A stretch of 64,000 nucleotides of DNA from CAJQLB01 sp041392065. Lineage in GTDB: Bacteria > Bacteroidota > Bacteroidia > Flavobacteriales > Flavobacteriaceae. The position numbers and the translations under genes are program-made. The first letter of the stretch is position 1; every line of letters begins with the position of its first letter. The notes beneath the pieces are model-generated. The model was not told where the DNA came from. It saw only the letters and a program-made list of their open reading frames with translations, and did no database searches. Shown in pieces: positions 42,782-51,802 of this stretch. Location: positions 186,001-250,000 of the forward strand of contig JAWKMU010000003.1 of the NCBI GenBank assembly GCA_041392065.1. The letters are read 5' to 3'.

Positions 42782-43320
42782 TTGATGTCTTTAAAAGTTG
42801 GAAGGTTGATGTCTTTTTCTGAGAGAATGAGCTGCTCTTTTGGGAAATTCCAATCAATTTTTAAAGTTTTATCGTTATAGATTATACCTCTTTCGGATTC
42901 TTTGTTATAATAATTATCGCATTTATAAGAAAAGATGGTATTATTTTCTAAAACCAAAAAACCATGGGCAAAACCTCTTGGAATAAAAAGCTGTTTTTGG
43001 TTTTCTTCAGACAATATAATTGAAAAATGTTTCCCATATGTTGGCGAACTCTTTCTAATATCTACAGCTACGTCCAAAACTTTGCCTTTAATAACCCTTA
43101 CTAATTTTGCTTGGGCATACTCTCCTATTTGATAATGAAAACCTCTAAGCGTCCCTATTTGAGAAAGGGATTCGTTGTCTTGTACAAAGCTAATGTTTAG
43201 ACCTGTTTTTTTATTAAACGTTTCAAGGTTAAAGCTTTCAAAAAAATAACCTCTTTTGTCCCTAAATATTTTAGGCTCTATAATAAAACACTCTTTAAAA
43301 CCTGTTTCTTTTATGTCCAT
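42778..43320 (-). CDS. rfbC: dTDP-4-dehydrorhamnose 3,5-epimerase
   Basis: 180 residues, the usual length. The cupin fold shows Arg-Gly-Tyr-Phe-Phe-Glu-Ser-Phe near 23-30, the catalytic His in Arg-Gly-Phe-His-Tyr-Gln near 59-64, and Pro-Arg-Gly-Phe-Ala-His-Gly-Phe near 113-120. It epimerises carbons 3 and 5 on the way to dTDP-rhamnose. It overlaps rfbA by 1 base and rfbD by 4. Confidence 0.95.
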   Translation of the reverse strand: MDIKETGFKECFIIEPKIFRDKRGYFFESFNLETFNKKTGLNISFVQDNESLSQIGTLRGFHYQIGEYAQAKLVRVIKGKVLDVAVDIRKSSPTYGKHFSIILSEENQKQLFIPRGFAHGFLVLENNTIFSYKCDNYYNKESERGIIYNDKTLKIDWNFPKEQLILSEKDINLPTFKDIK

Positions 43321-44186
43321 TATTTATTATTCAATAATCCTAATAGGCTTTTCCCATATCCACTTTTTATAAGAGGTTTTGCTAATATTTTTAGTTCTTT
43401 TTCTGTAATGTAGCCCATCTCGAAAGCAGCGGCTTCAATAGAGCCTATTTTTAAGCCTTGTCTTTCTTCTATTACCTCAACAAACTGAGAGGCTTGCATT
43501 AGTGATTGAAAAGTACCTGTGTCTAACCAAGCCGTTCCTCTATCTAAAATACTAACCTTTAGTTTTCCTTGTTTTAAATATTCTTTATTGATGTCTGTTA
43601 TTTCTAACTCACCTCTTTTGCTTGGCAAAATACTTCTGGCTATCTGTACGACATTATTGTCATAGAAATAAATACCTGGAACTGCATAATTTGACTTTGG
43701 TTTTTGAGGCTTTTCTTCAATAGTAATAGCTTTGCCTTTACTATCAAACTCAACTACTCCATAGCGTTCGGGATCATTTACTCTGTAAGCATAAATAATG
43801 CCTCCATTAGGATTATTATTGCTCTGCAATAATGCAGATAATCCTGAGCCGTAAAAAATATTGTCGCCCAAAATTAAAGCGACCTTGTCTTTCCCTATAA
43901 AATTTGCTCCAATAATAAATGCTTCGGCCAATCCTTTGGGTTCAGATTGAACCGCATACTCAAACTTGCAGCCATATTTTTTACCATCTCCAAGCAACTC
44001 TCTAAATAATGGTAAATCTTTTGGAGTAGAAATAATTAGGATTTCTGTGATACCTGAATACATTAAAGTAGAAATTGGGTAGTAAACCATTGGTTTATCG
44101 TAAATAGGCATTAACTGCTTACTTACAGATAGTGTAAGTGGGTGCAGCCTTGTGCCTGAGCCTCCTGCAAGTACAATACCTTTCAT
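43320..44186 (-). CDS. rfbA: Glucose-1-phosphate thymidylyltransferase
   Basis: 288 residues. The nucleotide-binding start Leu-Ala-Gly-Gly-Ser-Gly-Thr-Arg-Leu-His-Pro (6-16) is intact, followed by Lys-Gln-Leu-Met-Pro-Ile-Tyr-Asp-Lys-Pro-Met. It makes dTDP-glucose from glucose-1-phosphate and dTTP, the first step to dTDP-rhamnose. It overlaps rfbB by 4 bases. Confidence 0.96.
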   Translation of the reverse strand: MKGIVLAGGSGTRLHPLTLSVSKQLMPIYDKPMVYYPISTLMYSGITEILIISTPKDLPLFRELLGDGKKYGCKFEYAVQSEPKGLAEAFIIGANFIGKDKVALILGDNIFYGSGLSALLQSNNNPNGGIIYAYRVNDPERYGVVEFDSKGKAITIEEKPQKPKSNYAVPGIYFYDNNVVQIARSILPSKRGELEITDINKEYLKQGKLKVSILDRGTAWLDTGTFQSLMQASQFVEVIEERQGLKIGSIEAAAFEMGYITEKELKILAKPLIKSGYGKSLLGLLNNK

Positions 44187-45202
44187 TTATGGTTATATTT
44201 TTTTAAATACCACTTTATAGTTTTTTTTATTCCTGTTTCAAAATTTTCCTTGGCTTCCCAGCCTAATTCTTTCTCTATTTTCGAGGCGTCAATTGCATAT
44301 CTAAAATCGTGGCCAGGTCTGTCTTTTACAAATGTTATTTGTTCTTTATACGATTTAGACTTTGGCTTAATTTTGTCTAAAATATCACAAATTGTATTGG
44401 CAATATAAAGATTATTTTTTTCGTTTTTACCGCCAATATTATAAGTCTCTCCAGCTTTTCCCTTTTGAAAAACTAAATCAATACCTTTACAGTGATCTAA
44501 CACATAAAGCCAATCCCTTACATTTTTACCATCTCCATAAATCGGAATGTTTTCGTCGTTCAAAGCTTTTCTGATTATCGTAGGAATTAATTTTTCATCG
44601 TGCTGTTTTGGTCCATAATTATTTGAACAATTTGTTGTAACTACATTCATTCCGTAAGTGTGAAAGTAGCTTCTAACTAAAAAATCCGAAGAAGCTTTTG
44701 ATGCACTATATGGACTATTAGGAGAATATGGCGTTTGTTCTGTAAAAAGCCCTTTTTCTCCTAAAGTGCCATAAACTTCGTCTGTAGAAATATGATGAAA
44801 TCGACTGTTTTTAAATGACGACTTGTAGAGATTAGGAGCTTCCATCCAATAGTTTCTTGCTGTGTCGAGCAGATTAAATGTTCCTATTACATTGGTTTGT
44901 ACAAATGTATCTGGACTTGAAATAGAGTTGTCTACATGGGATTCGGCAGCAAAGTGAATTACGTCTGTTATTTTGTGTGTTTCAAAAATATTTTGCAACA
45001 AAGATTTATCACAAATATCGCCTTTAATAAATCTGTAATTTCTATGTGTTGAAACTTCATTTAAATTAGAAAGCTCACCTGCATAAGTGAGCTTGTCTAA
45101 GTTAATTAGTTTTATTCTCTTGTGTATGTTTAGAAAATAAGTAATGTAATTGGAGCCAATAAACCCAGCGCCTCCAGTTATTAGTATGTTTTTATCCTTC
45201 AT
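44183..45202 (-). CDS. rfbB: dTDP-glucose 4,6-dehydratase
   Basis: 339 residues from the ATG at 45202; an upstream in-frame start at 45214 would overlap the preceding gene further. Gly-Gly-Ala-Gly-Phe-Ile-Gly-Ser (10-17) binds NAD, Thr-Asp-Glu-Val-Tyr-Gly and Tyr-Ser-Ala-Ser-Lys are catalytic. It converts dTDP-glucose to the 4-keto-6-deoxy sugar. The order rfbB-A-C-D with overlaps marks one translational unit. Confidence 0.95.
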   Translation of the reverse strand: MKDKNILITGGAGFIGSNYITYFLNIHKRIKLINLDKLTYAGELSNLNEVSTHRNYRFIKGDICDKSLLQNIFETHKITDVIHFAAESHVDNSISSPDTFVQTNVIGTFNLLDTARNYWMEAPNLYKSSFKNSRFHHISTDEVYGTLGEKGLFTEQTPYSPNSPYSASKASSDFLVRSYFHTYGMNVVTTNCSNNYGPKQHDEKLIPTIIRKALNDENIPIYGDGKNVRDWLYVLDHCKGIDLVFQKGKAGETYNIGGKNEKNNLYIANTICDILDKIKPKSKSYKEQITFVKDRPGHDFRYAIDASKIEKELGWEAKENFETGIKKTIKWYLKKYNHK

Positions 45203-46250
45203 ATTTATTAACAAATCTTACAGCCTTTGTCATTAAATAAACTATACAAAGTATGGCAAAAGTAAGAATAGGAAATATAATTGAGTATTTCTGATAAATA
45301 GTACTGTACTTTGCTCCAACGTCTTGAAAACTGGAAAGAGTATCGAAAAAGACATCTTCTTCAACTTGTTGAGCGTCAATTTTGCTCAATTTGCTTTTTA
45401 GACTTATTTCCTTGTCCAAAAGATCGTATTCTTTTGTATCTGTTTTTTCCTGAATAAAAGACAATCCATCTTTGGTGGTATAAGAGCCATCTTTAGATTT
45501 AGACTCTTCGAGCATAACATTTATGTATACTTTCTTTAATGAGTCTATTTCTTTTAATGAGGATAAAATAGTTTGTCTCTCTATGGCAAGGATGGAGTCT
45601 CTCTTTTCCATCTTTTTTGTAGAATAGGTGTTAGAAAACGTCGAGTTGAGGCCTTCTTCGAGTGACCTAAAAATGTCTTTTTTGTACGATTTAACACTGA
45701 TTTCGAAAAATTCTCCTGAATAAATACTTCTATTGTCAATAAAATCATCAAAACTTACCTCTTGAGCTCTAACACTATCTAAAGACTGAACAAATTTGTC
45801 GTATTGTACAAGTCTATCGTTTTCAGTTTCTGGCCCAGGATTAATCTCAAATTCTAATATCTTCTCTGCATCTTCTTCGTTAATGGAAAATATCTCGGTC
45901 AATTGTTTATAATCTCTTTCACCAATTAATGCGTTATAAAAATTAATGTTTGTAACCAATTGATATTTAGAGTCAAAATAAGGCTTTACAAGCATTTGCG
46001 AAGAATAAACATCTGGCTTAGTCTTTTCGTATATATATCCTAAAATTGAAGCCAATACCATTGAAATAAAAATAATTTTATAGTTCTTAACAACTGCTTT
46101 TGCTGAAAAAACTATCAAATTAAATACATACATTATAATTGATCCAAAAAAGCGGAAAAGTTTATTAAATGCATCTCCAATAAAATTGAATAATTGCCCT
46201 AAATCTACTTCTTCCGAATTGTTTTGAGGTGTATTTATTTCTTTACTCAT
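45192..46250 (-). CDS. Wzz/GumC-like chain-length determinant protein
   Basis: 352 residues. A TM helix near residues 60-80, then a periplasmic domain with coiled-coil stretches (about 200-300), and a second TM helix near 322-342. This is the two-helix layout of polysaccharide co-polymerases. It lacks the cytoplasmic tyrosine kinase domain of Wzc. The usual Pro-rich motif before the last helix is not obvious, so the family call is by topology and context: it lies between DUF6909 and rfbB and overlaps the latter. Confidence 0.7.
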   Translation of the reverse strand: MSKEINTPQNNSEEVDLGQLFNFIGDAFNKLFRFFGSIIMYVFNLIVFSAKAVVKNYKIIFISMVLASILGYIYEKTKPDVYSSQMLVKPYFDSKYQLVTNINFYNALIGERDYKQLTEIFSINEEDAEKILEFEINPGPETENDRLVQYDKFVQSLDSVRAQEVSFDDFIDNRSIYSGEFFEISVKSYKKDIFRSLEEGLNSTFSNTYSTKKMEKRDSILAIERQTILSSLKEIDSLKKVYINVMLEESKSKDGSYTTKDGLSFIQEKTDTKEYDLLDKEISLKSKLSKIDAQQVEEDVFFDTLSSFQDVGAKYSTIYQKYSIIFPILTFAILCIVYLMTKAVRFVNKYEG

Positions 46251-46259
46251 AGCTTATAA

Positions 46260-47945
46260 CTAATTTAATATTTGCTCTAAAATTTTTCTTGTAATTAAAT
46301 ACGTTGGCCTTACTCCACTTGTTCCAAGCCCTCCTGAAGCTAATGTGCTTCCGGTTTCCAATGGGTTATCACTTGCATAATAGGCATACCTTACTTTTAC
46401 ATCTTTATTTATACTGTTTCTCACTTTTGAGGCGGCCTGAATTGCTTTTTGGTAATGCGCTCCTTCCATTTCAAGGCCTATGACGTTCCATGTTGAATCG
46501 TGGAAAAACTTTAATATTTCTTTATTTTGTAAAGAAGTTCCTAAAACTGTTACCATAGAGCCTTCAAAAATTTTAACTCCATGTCCTTCAAGATGCTCCT
46601 TTTTCAACTCATTTTCAAAAGGGTAGTTATCTGCTGTGCCTTCAAAAATATGAGCCGAAGGTATCATGATATCTCCCTTTCCTCCTTCTAAAATTCCAGC
46701 CTTACCCATTATGGAAATAGACTGAATGTTTAAATGCGTTTTTGAACCTTTATTACCAAATGGTTTTAAAAACTCATCTATGGTTTCGTAAGCCTGCTCT
46801 CCAAAAGCATAATCCATGACAAAAATAACTGGATTTTCTGAATCTTTCTTCTTTTTGGCAATTTTTAAGTCCGAAGCTTTAAAATCTATTTTGTTTGTGT
46901 CAAAAATTTGTACATCAATATTGGTTCCTGAAGCATCTGGGACAAACACCATGCCTTCTTGGGTAGCGGTTTTTGTTACTTTATCTCTTAAAGTTGTATT
47001 TGAGTTGTTGCTTAATGCCTCATAAACCTCAAAGATGTCTTTTTTGGCTGCAAATGTTTTTAGTGCTTTTGGTGCGTGTAAAGCATTCATCACACTATGC
47101 AGATTGGCACTTATGATATGTATTGGACGCTCCAATAGATCTCTCTTTTTTAGCTCTTCTTTGATATTGTTCGCCCAAATCTCACCATGAATGTGATGCC
47201 CTAAACGTTCTCTTAAAACTGGACTAAATGTAACAGTTCTTTTGTTGTTGTTTATGGTTTCATCTATGGCTAACTTACCTAACCAGTAAACAATCTGTAA
47301 TAATCTTTCTGGTTGCTTTTTGTTGGCGAACTTAGGATACATTGTTGTAAGTTCTTCAAATGTACGCCCTAAAATATTTGCTGTATGAGTTACTGCTATC
47401 TCTCTTTCTTTAAATGAAAGTTCTGTTTTAGATAGTGCTGCTTTTTCGAGTTTTTCCCAATCTCTTGTTGTGCCACCATTGTCGTTTATAAGGACTCGCT
47501 TGCTTATTTTGTGCGATTCGACAAACAAAAAGGTTAGGTGTGTTAAAATATCATATATCTCCGAGCGACCTCTGGTGATTTCAATATTCATTTGCTCTTC
47601 ATCGATTCTGTAACAGTTTCGGCGGCGCTTTGGTGGAATTATAACTTCAAAGTGAGAATTGCCATAGCCTTCATCGCTGGTAAGATTTATAAACCTGCAC
47701 TCTTCTATACCTTGAGGTAATCTATCTATGACATATAGCAATCCATCAAGTTCGGCTTTCTCTTCGGCAATTGATCCATAAATTTCTGGTCTCAACAGCA
47801 AAAGTGATTCTCTAAGGGTTTCACCAGAGATTCCCATGGGTTTGTAAAACCCTCTGTTAAATAAATGGCGCATAGTTATGTACATACGCTCTATTGCATT
47901 TGAGCTTTCCTGTGCCCTTGTTCTTCCTTTATTCTTTTTGCTCAT
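46260..47945 (-). CDS. DUF6909 family protein with phosphorylase-like C-terminus
   Basis: 561 residues, cytosolic, no TM helix. The N-terminal half is helical and charged. The C-terminal third resembles the nucleoside phosphorylase fold: a Gly-Lys-Ala-Gly-Ile-Leu-Glu-Gly-Gly-Lys-Gly-Asp segment, then Gly-Ser-Met-Val-Thr-Val near 465, and Gly-Leu-Glu-Met-Glu-Gly-Ala-His near 493-500, like the substrate-binding Met-Glu of that superfamily. The whole-length family is known in Bacteroidota as DUF6909. It starts the operon that leads to the Wzz-like gene and rfbBACD, 9 bases ahead of the former. Its function is unknown. Confidence 0.75.
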   Translation of the reverse strand: MSKKNKGRTRAQESSNAIERMYITMRHLFNRGFYKPMGISGETLRESLLLLRPEIYGSIAEEKAELDGLLYVIDRLPQGIEECRFINLTSDEGYGNSHFEVIIPPKRRRNCYRIDEEQMNIEITRGRSEIYDILTHLTFLFVESHKISKRVLINDNGGTTRDWEKLEKAALSKTELSFKEREIAVTHTANILGRTFEELTTMYPKFANKKQPERLLQIVYWLGKLAIDETINNNKRTVTFSPVLRERLGHHIHGEIWANNIKEELKKRDLLERPIHIISANLHSVMNALHAPKALKTFAAKKDIFEVYEALSNNSNTTLRDKVTKTATQEGMVFVPDASGTNIDVQIFDTNKIDFKASDLKIAKKKKDSENPVIFVMDYAFGEQAYETIDEFLKPFGNKGSKTHLNIQSISIMGKAGILEGGKGDIMIPSAHIFEGTADNYPFENELKKEHLEGHGVKIFEGSMVTVLGTSLQNKEILKFFHDSTWNVIGLEMEGAHYQKAIQAASKVRNSINKDVKVRYAYYASDNPLETGSTLASGGLGTSGVRPTYLITRKILEQILN

Positions 47946-47961
47946 TTCTTTTTTTAACGCA

Positions 47962-47969
47962 CAAATATA
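47962..47969 (-). promoter_or_regulatory. Promoter -7 box of the DUF6909-rfb operon
   Basis: TATATTTG on the minus strand, exact TAnnTTTG match, 16 bases before the DUF6909 ATG and 8 bases after the GH3 gene's end. No TTG at the normal spacing was found. Confidence 0.55.
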
Positions 47970-47976
47970 ATATAAG

Positions 47977-49494
47977 TTAGGTAGCTTTGGTATACTTTAA
48001 TAAAACATCGGCAATTTTTCTGTCGTTAGCTAATCTTGGCACCTTGTTTTGCCCTCCTAATTTACCAATTGTGCTCATGTATTTGTTAAAGCCATCTTTT
48101 TCTACGGCTGAAATTTTAAGTGGTTGTAATACTTTGCCTTTAATCAGGTCAAAATAATAAGTGTTTTGTTTTTGCATTGATGCGTCTATAAAACCTTCAA
48201 TTTCTTGAATATTATTTGGTATAGTTTCAAACTCGACAAACCACTCATGATACGGAAGTCCACTTGATGGACTTAACTGAGGTGCCACTGTAAATTCGGT
48301 CATGTTTACATTAAATTTATTAGTGGCTTCTTGCATAGCCTGCTCTACTTCTTTCCCAATAACATGTTCGCCAAATGCTGAAATGAAATGTTTTATTCTT
48401 CCTGTAACTATAATTCTATGAGGTTTGAGCGATGTAAATTCAATAGTATCACCAACATTATATGCCCAAAGTCCTGCATTGGTAGAAATAATCATGACAT
48501 AGTTAACACCTAATTCAACGTCTTTAAGAGTAATTCGGTTTGGGTTTTCGTTAAAAAAATCATCTGCTTTTACAAACTCGTAAAAAATGCCAGAATTAAG
48601 CAATAACAACATGCCTTTTTCTTGTTGTTTGTCTTGAAATGCAAAAAAGCCTTCGCTTGCAGGATACAACTCAATACTATCTACTTTTCTACCAATAAGC
48701 TTTTCAAATTTTGTTCTGTATGGCTCGTAATTAACTCCTCCATAAATAAAAAGATTAAAATTTTTAAATACTTCACCTATTGGTTTTTCTGTTCTTTTGT
48801 TGATTTTCTCAAAATACATTTGAACCCAAGAAGGAATTCCAGCAATGATGGTCATGTTTTCGTTTAGAGTCTCATCAATAATGGCGTCAACCTTTGTTTC
48901 CCAATCTTCAATGCAGTTAGTTTCCCAGCTTGGCATTCTGTTTGTTTGAAGATATTTTGGCACATAATGAGCAGAAATGCCTGAAAGCCTCCCTATTTTA
49001 ATACCATTTTTTTCTGTTAAAACTGGGCTTCCTTGTAAAAAAATCATTTTACCATTTACAAAATCTGTCTTACCTGTTTCGTTCAGATAAAGTAAAATTG
49101 CATTTCTTGAGGCTTCAACTTGAGCTTTTATTGATACATCTGTAATAGGTATATATTTTACTCCAGACGTTGTTCCTGATGTTTTTGCAAAATAAATTGG
49201 CTTACCTTTCCAGAGAACGTTTTCTTCTCCAGCAATTACTCTTTCAACATAAGGTTTTAAGGCTTCGTAATCTCTAATGGGAACTCTCTTTAAAAAATCT
49301 TGATGTGAGTTGATACTAACAAAATCATGATCTTGCCCAAAAACTGTTCCTGCTCCAACACTTATTAGGTTCTGAAAAACTTTATCCTGAGTCTCAATTG
49401 GCTTAGAAATCCATTTGTTCATTCTCCTTTTTACTTGTTTTGCAAAAGGTTTTGCCAAAAGGGCTTTTAAGGAAGTGATTTCTGGTAGTTTCAT
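47977..49494 (-). CDS. GH3 family acyl-adenylating enzyme
   Basis: 505 residues. The ATP loop Thr-Ser-Gly-Thr-Thr-Ser-Gly near 103-109, Glu-Leu-Tyr-Pro-Ala-Ser-Glu-Gly near 272-279, and Tyr-Asn-Val-Gly-Asp near 345-349 place it in the GH3 group, known in plants for joining amino acids to hormones. Bacterial members are common in Bacteroidota but little studied. It stands alone, with a 14-bp palindrome in its leader. The substrate is unknown. Confidence 0.88.
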   Translation of the reverse strand: MKLPEITSLKALLAKPFAKQVKRRMNKWISKPIETQDKVFQNLISVGAGTVFGQDHDFVSINSHQDFLKRVPIRDYEALKPYVERVIAGEENVLWKGKPIYFAKTSGTTSGVKYIPITDVSIKAQVEASRNAILLYLNETGKTDFVNGKMIFLQGSPVLTEKNGIKIGRLSGISAHYVPKYLQTNRMPSWETNCIEDWETKVDAIIDETLNENMTIIAGIPSWVQMYFEKINKRTEKPIGEVFKNFNLFIYGGVNYEPYRTKFEKLIGRKVDSIELYPASEGFFAFQDKQQEKGMLLLLNSGIFYEFVKADDFFNENPNRITLKDVELGVNYVMIISTNAGLWAYNVGDTIEFTSLKPHRIIVTGRIKHFISAFGEHVIGKEVEQAMQEATNKFNVNMTEFTVAPQLSPSSGLPYHEWFVEFETIPNNIQEIEGFIDASMQKQNTYYFDLIKGKVLQPLKISAVEKDGFNKYMSTIGKLGGQNKVPRLANDRKIADVLLKYTKAT

Positions 49495-49517
49495 GTATTA
49501 TTTACTAATTTTTTTAA

Positions 49518-49531
49518 TGTTACATGTAACA
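49518..49531. promoter_or_regulatory. 14-bp palindrome in the GH3 leader
   Basis: TGTTACATGTAACA is a perfect inverted repeat, 24 bases before the GH3 ATG. It has the size and symmetry of a dimeric regulator's operator. No regulator gene is adjacent, so the link is only suggestive. Confidence 0.4.
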
Positions 49532-49583
49532 ACAAAATCATCATTCTCAATTTATATGTGAAGTTTTCCTGTAGATATTTCAT

Positions 49584-50453
49584 TTACTTAAAATCGATAA
49601 ATGTTGTTGGGTCAATTGGGTAGCCATCATTCCAAAGTTCAAAATGTAAGTGTGGTCCTGTGGTTAGTTCTCCTGTGTTGCCTGAAATAGCGATGACCTC
49701 TCCAGATTTTACTAAATCGCCCTGAACTTTGGTTAAAGATGCGTTGTGTTTATATGCCGAAATTAAACCATTCCCATGGTCTAAAATCACTACGTATCCT
49801 GTTTGGGTTGTCCATTCTGCCAATATAACTGTTCCATCTGCAATAGCTTTAATAGGAGTGTCTTTAGTAAGAATAATATCGACAGCAAAATGTTTTTTGT
49901 CAATGTTATAGCCTTCACTTATTTCTCCACTGGCTGGTGGAAACAATACAAAATTCGCTTTAGAGGTAGCAGATTCAAAAAGACTGTACTTGTCTTCTTT
50001 ATCTACCTTTTCTCGTAAGTTTAGGTCTTCTGGAGAAGGCACTAAATCTTCTTCTCTTATGTCTTGTTCTGCTGCCTCTATAATAGAGTCTTTGTTTATT
50101 TTAACAGCGCTGATATCACCTGTTAAAACATGTTTTATGGACTCTAAATATTTTTCGTTTGCTATGATAACTTTTTGTATCGAGTCGGTTTTATAATTTA
50201 GCTCTGAAGCTTTCTTTTTTAAAGATGTTGAAGAATAACCAGGTATATACTCTCTTAAAGGTGTGTAGGCAATTAACATTGTTGTGCCTGCTATTAAGAG
50301 AATGGCTAACATAGAGCCTATTACGAAAACATTAAGGCGAGTGAGTTTTATGGTAAACCTTTCCTCAAAAGTGTCTTCGTTTAAAACAACAAGTCTATAC
50401 TTGTGAAGCAGCTTTTTGGCAAACTTCTTTTTTTCTTTGTTTTTTGCTGTCAT
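49584..50453 (-). CDS. M23 family peptidoglycan endopeptidase
   Basis: 289 residues. A Lys-rich cytoplasmic start, one TM helix at about 37-58, a helical coiled-coil-like stretch, then the LytM/M23 domain with His187 region (Lys-Lys-His-Phe-Ala-Val-Asp) and the terminal His268-Leu-His270 zinc site. All zinc-site motifs are present, so it may be active rather than an EnvC-like activator. It is anchored in the inner membrane facing the periplasm. Confidence 0.9.
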   Translation of the reverse strand: MTAKNKEKKKFAKKLLHKYRLVVLNEDTFEERFTIKLTRLNVFVIGSMLAILLIAGTTMLIAYTPLREYIPGYSSTSLKKKASELNYKTDSIQKVIIANEKYLESIKHVLTGDISAVKINKDSIIEAAEQDIREEDLVPSPEDLNLREKVDKEDKYSLFESATSKANFVLFPPASGEISEGYNIDKKHFAVDIILTKDTPIKAIADGTVILAEWTTQTGYVVILDHGNGLISAYKHNASLTKVQGDLVKSGEVIAISGNTGELTTGPHLHFELWNDGYPIDPTTFIDFK

Positions 50454-50460
50454 TTAAAAA

Positions 50461-50468
50461 CAAATTTA
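50461..50468 (-). promoter_or_regulatory. Possible promoter -7 box of the M23 peptidase gene
   Basis: TAAATTTG on the minus strand matches TAnnTTTG and lies only 7 bases before the ATG, which would leave almost no leader. It may be chance in AT-rich sequence. Confidence 0.3.
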
Positions 50469-50540
50469 AATAAAATATGTGTTTAACTTTTTATATTATG
50501 CTAAAGTTTGCTTAAAACGTTTTTTTTAAACTTTAATTAT

Positions 50541-50548
50541 TAACTTTG
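50541..50548 (+). promoter_or_regulatory. Promoter -7 box of tatA
   Basis: TAACTTTG, exact TAnnTTTG match, 20 bases before the tatA ATG. No TTG at the normal spacing. Confidence 0.5.
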
Positions 50549-50568
50549 TACTTTAAATCTAAATTGAT

Positions 50569-50757
50569 ATGATATCAACAAGTATATTTTTAGGTGCCTT
50601 AGGGCCTGGTCAGATTGCAATAATAGTAATTGTGATATTATTGTTATTTGGTGGAAAGAAAATCCCTGAACTAATGAGGGGTCTTGGTAGTGGAATTAAA
50701 GAATTTAAAGACGCTAGCAAAGAAGACACTAAGCCGAAAGAAGATAAAAGTGAATAG
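50569..50757 (+). CDS. tatA: Sec-independent protein translocase TatA/E
   Basis: 62 residues. A short N-terminus with Gly-Pro-Gly-Gln, one TM helix (about 14-27) ending in Phe-Gly-Gly-Lys-Lys-Ile-Pro-Glu-Leu, an amphipathic helix containing Gly-Leu-Gly-Ser-Gly-Ile-Lys-Glu-Phe-Lys, and an acidic-basic tail. This is the standard TatA pore-forming protein that exports folded proteins. tatC is not in the window. A strong bidirectional terminator follows. Confidence 0.93.
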   Translation: MISTSIFLGALGPGQIAIIVIVILLLFGGKKIPELMRGLGSGIKEFKDASKEDTKPKEDKSE

Positions 50758-50779
50758 TTTCTATTTTAGATAAAGTATC

Positions 50780-50811
50780 AAAAAAGCCATCGATTTAACG
50801 ATGGCTTTTTT
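50780..50811. terminator. Bidirectional terminator between tatA and the DUF4837 gene
   Basis: A perfect 13-bp inverted repeat with GCCATCG / CGATGGC core, flanked by A6 on the left and T6 on the right, loop of 6 bases. It serves both convergent genes. Confidence 0.9.
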
Positions 50812-50812
50812 G

Positions 50813-51784
50813 TTATTTTATTTTAAGCGATTTGGCAATAGCCTCAAACTCGAACATATAATCTCGTTTTTCAACCGAAGGTGCAAATGCAAACCCTTCA
50901 AAAATAATGTATCTCTGATTTATCTCGTCTTTAATTGCGTAATTTAAAAAAGGTCCAGCCATATATGCATCCTTAACTTCCCATGTGCTCCTTGTTTCGT
51001 AAGTAGGTTTATTGTCAATAATCGTGTTGCTTAAAAAAGGAGTATAAGCCTCTTCTGTAATCATAAAAGTGCCTTCAAGAGGTCCTGGCACATACATTTT
51101 ACCAATTGAGTCACGCATTTTAATGACATCATTAATTGCTTCATCACCATCACTAATAACATTCAGAGGAACTTCATAAACCAAGATGTTTAAAGTACCT
51201 GTTTTTATGTCTCTCCTTAGCCAAAAAAAGTTATTATCCTCTGTTGCTACTCGATATGCAGATGGAAAATCTAATGTTACACCTAAAACAGACTCAATGT
51301 TACTACCCTTGTGCAACGATTTTGAGATTCTTCTCTGTTTTTCATTAATTTCTTCCGATTTGAAGATTGAAATTATCTTGTTGGCATTAGTTTCTATCTC
51401 TTTAATGATTTCTTTATTAGTTTGCCCACTTACTACAACCATTTTTTGAGGCCTTGCATAAACATCTTCAAAATATTTTGTGTCTGCGTCTTTTCCTTTT
51501 TCTATTTTTAAAACGGTTCTGTTTCTTCTTGCAAAATCCGAAAACACAACTGTTGGCATTTGCCTCATTGTAAACAAAGGTTCGTCTTGAGGTAGACCAT
51601 AAAGAGGTGCTCCAACAATGTTTCTTATGCTTTCTCCAACACTACCTTCCCATAAATCATTATCAACAACTACCGAAAGGTTGTTGATATTACCTGAAGA
51701 AGCCGAAAGAGCAATGTTGTTATTTTTTGATTGACAGCCTAATAAAGTTACCAACCCAATTGCCAATACTAATATTTTATTCAT
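50813..51784 (-). CDS. DUF4837 family lipoprotein
   Basis: 323 residues. Signal peptide with lipobox Leu-Leu-Gly-Cys ending at Cys17. The mature part starts with a Ser/Asn linker, then Asp-Leu-Trp-Glu-Gly-Ser-Val-Gly near 48-55, typical of DUF4837, a family of Bacteroidota with unknown function. It lies 18 bases after the lytic transglycosylase gene on the same strand, so a role in the envelope is plausible. Confidence 0.85.
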   Translation of the reverse strand: MNKILVLAIGLVTLLGCQSKNNNIALSASSGNINNLSVVVDNDLWEGSVGESIRNIVGAPLYGLPQDEPLFTMRQMPTVVFSDFARRNRTVLKIEKGKDADTKYFEDVYARPQKMVVVSGQTNKEIIKEIETNANKIISIFKSEEINEKQRRISKSLHKGSNIESVLGVTLDFPSAYRVATEDNNFFWLRRDIKTGTLNILVYEVPLNVISDGDEAINDVIKMRDSIGKMYVPGPLEGTFMITEEAYTPFLSNTIIDNKPTYETRSTWEVKDAYMAGPFLNYAIKDEINQRYIIFEGFAFAPSVEKRDYMFEFEAIAKSLKIK

Positions 51785-51802
51785 GTTTGTGTGTTTAGTT
51801 GA

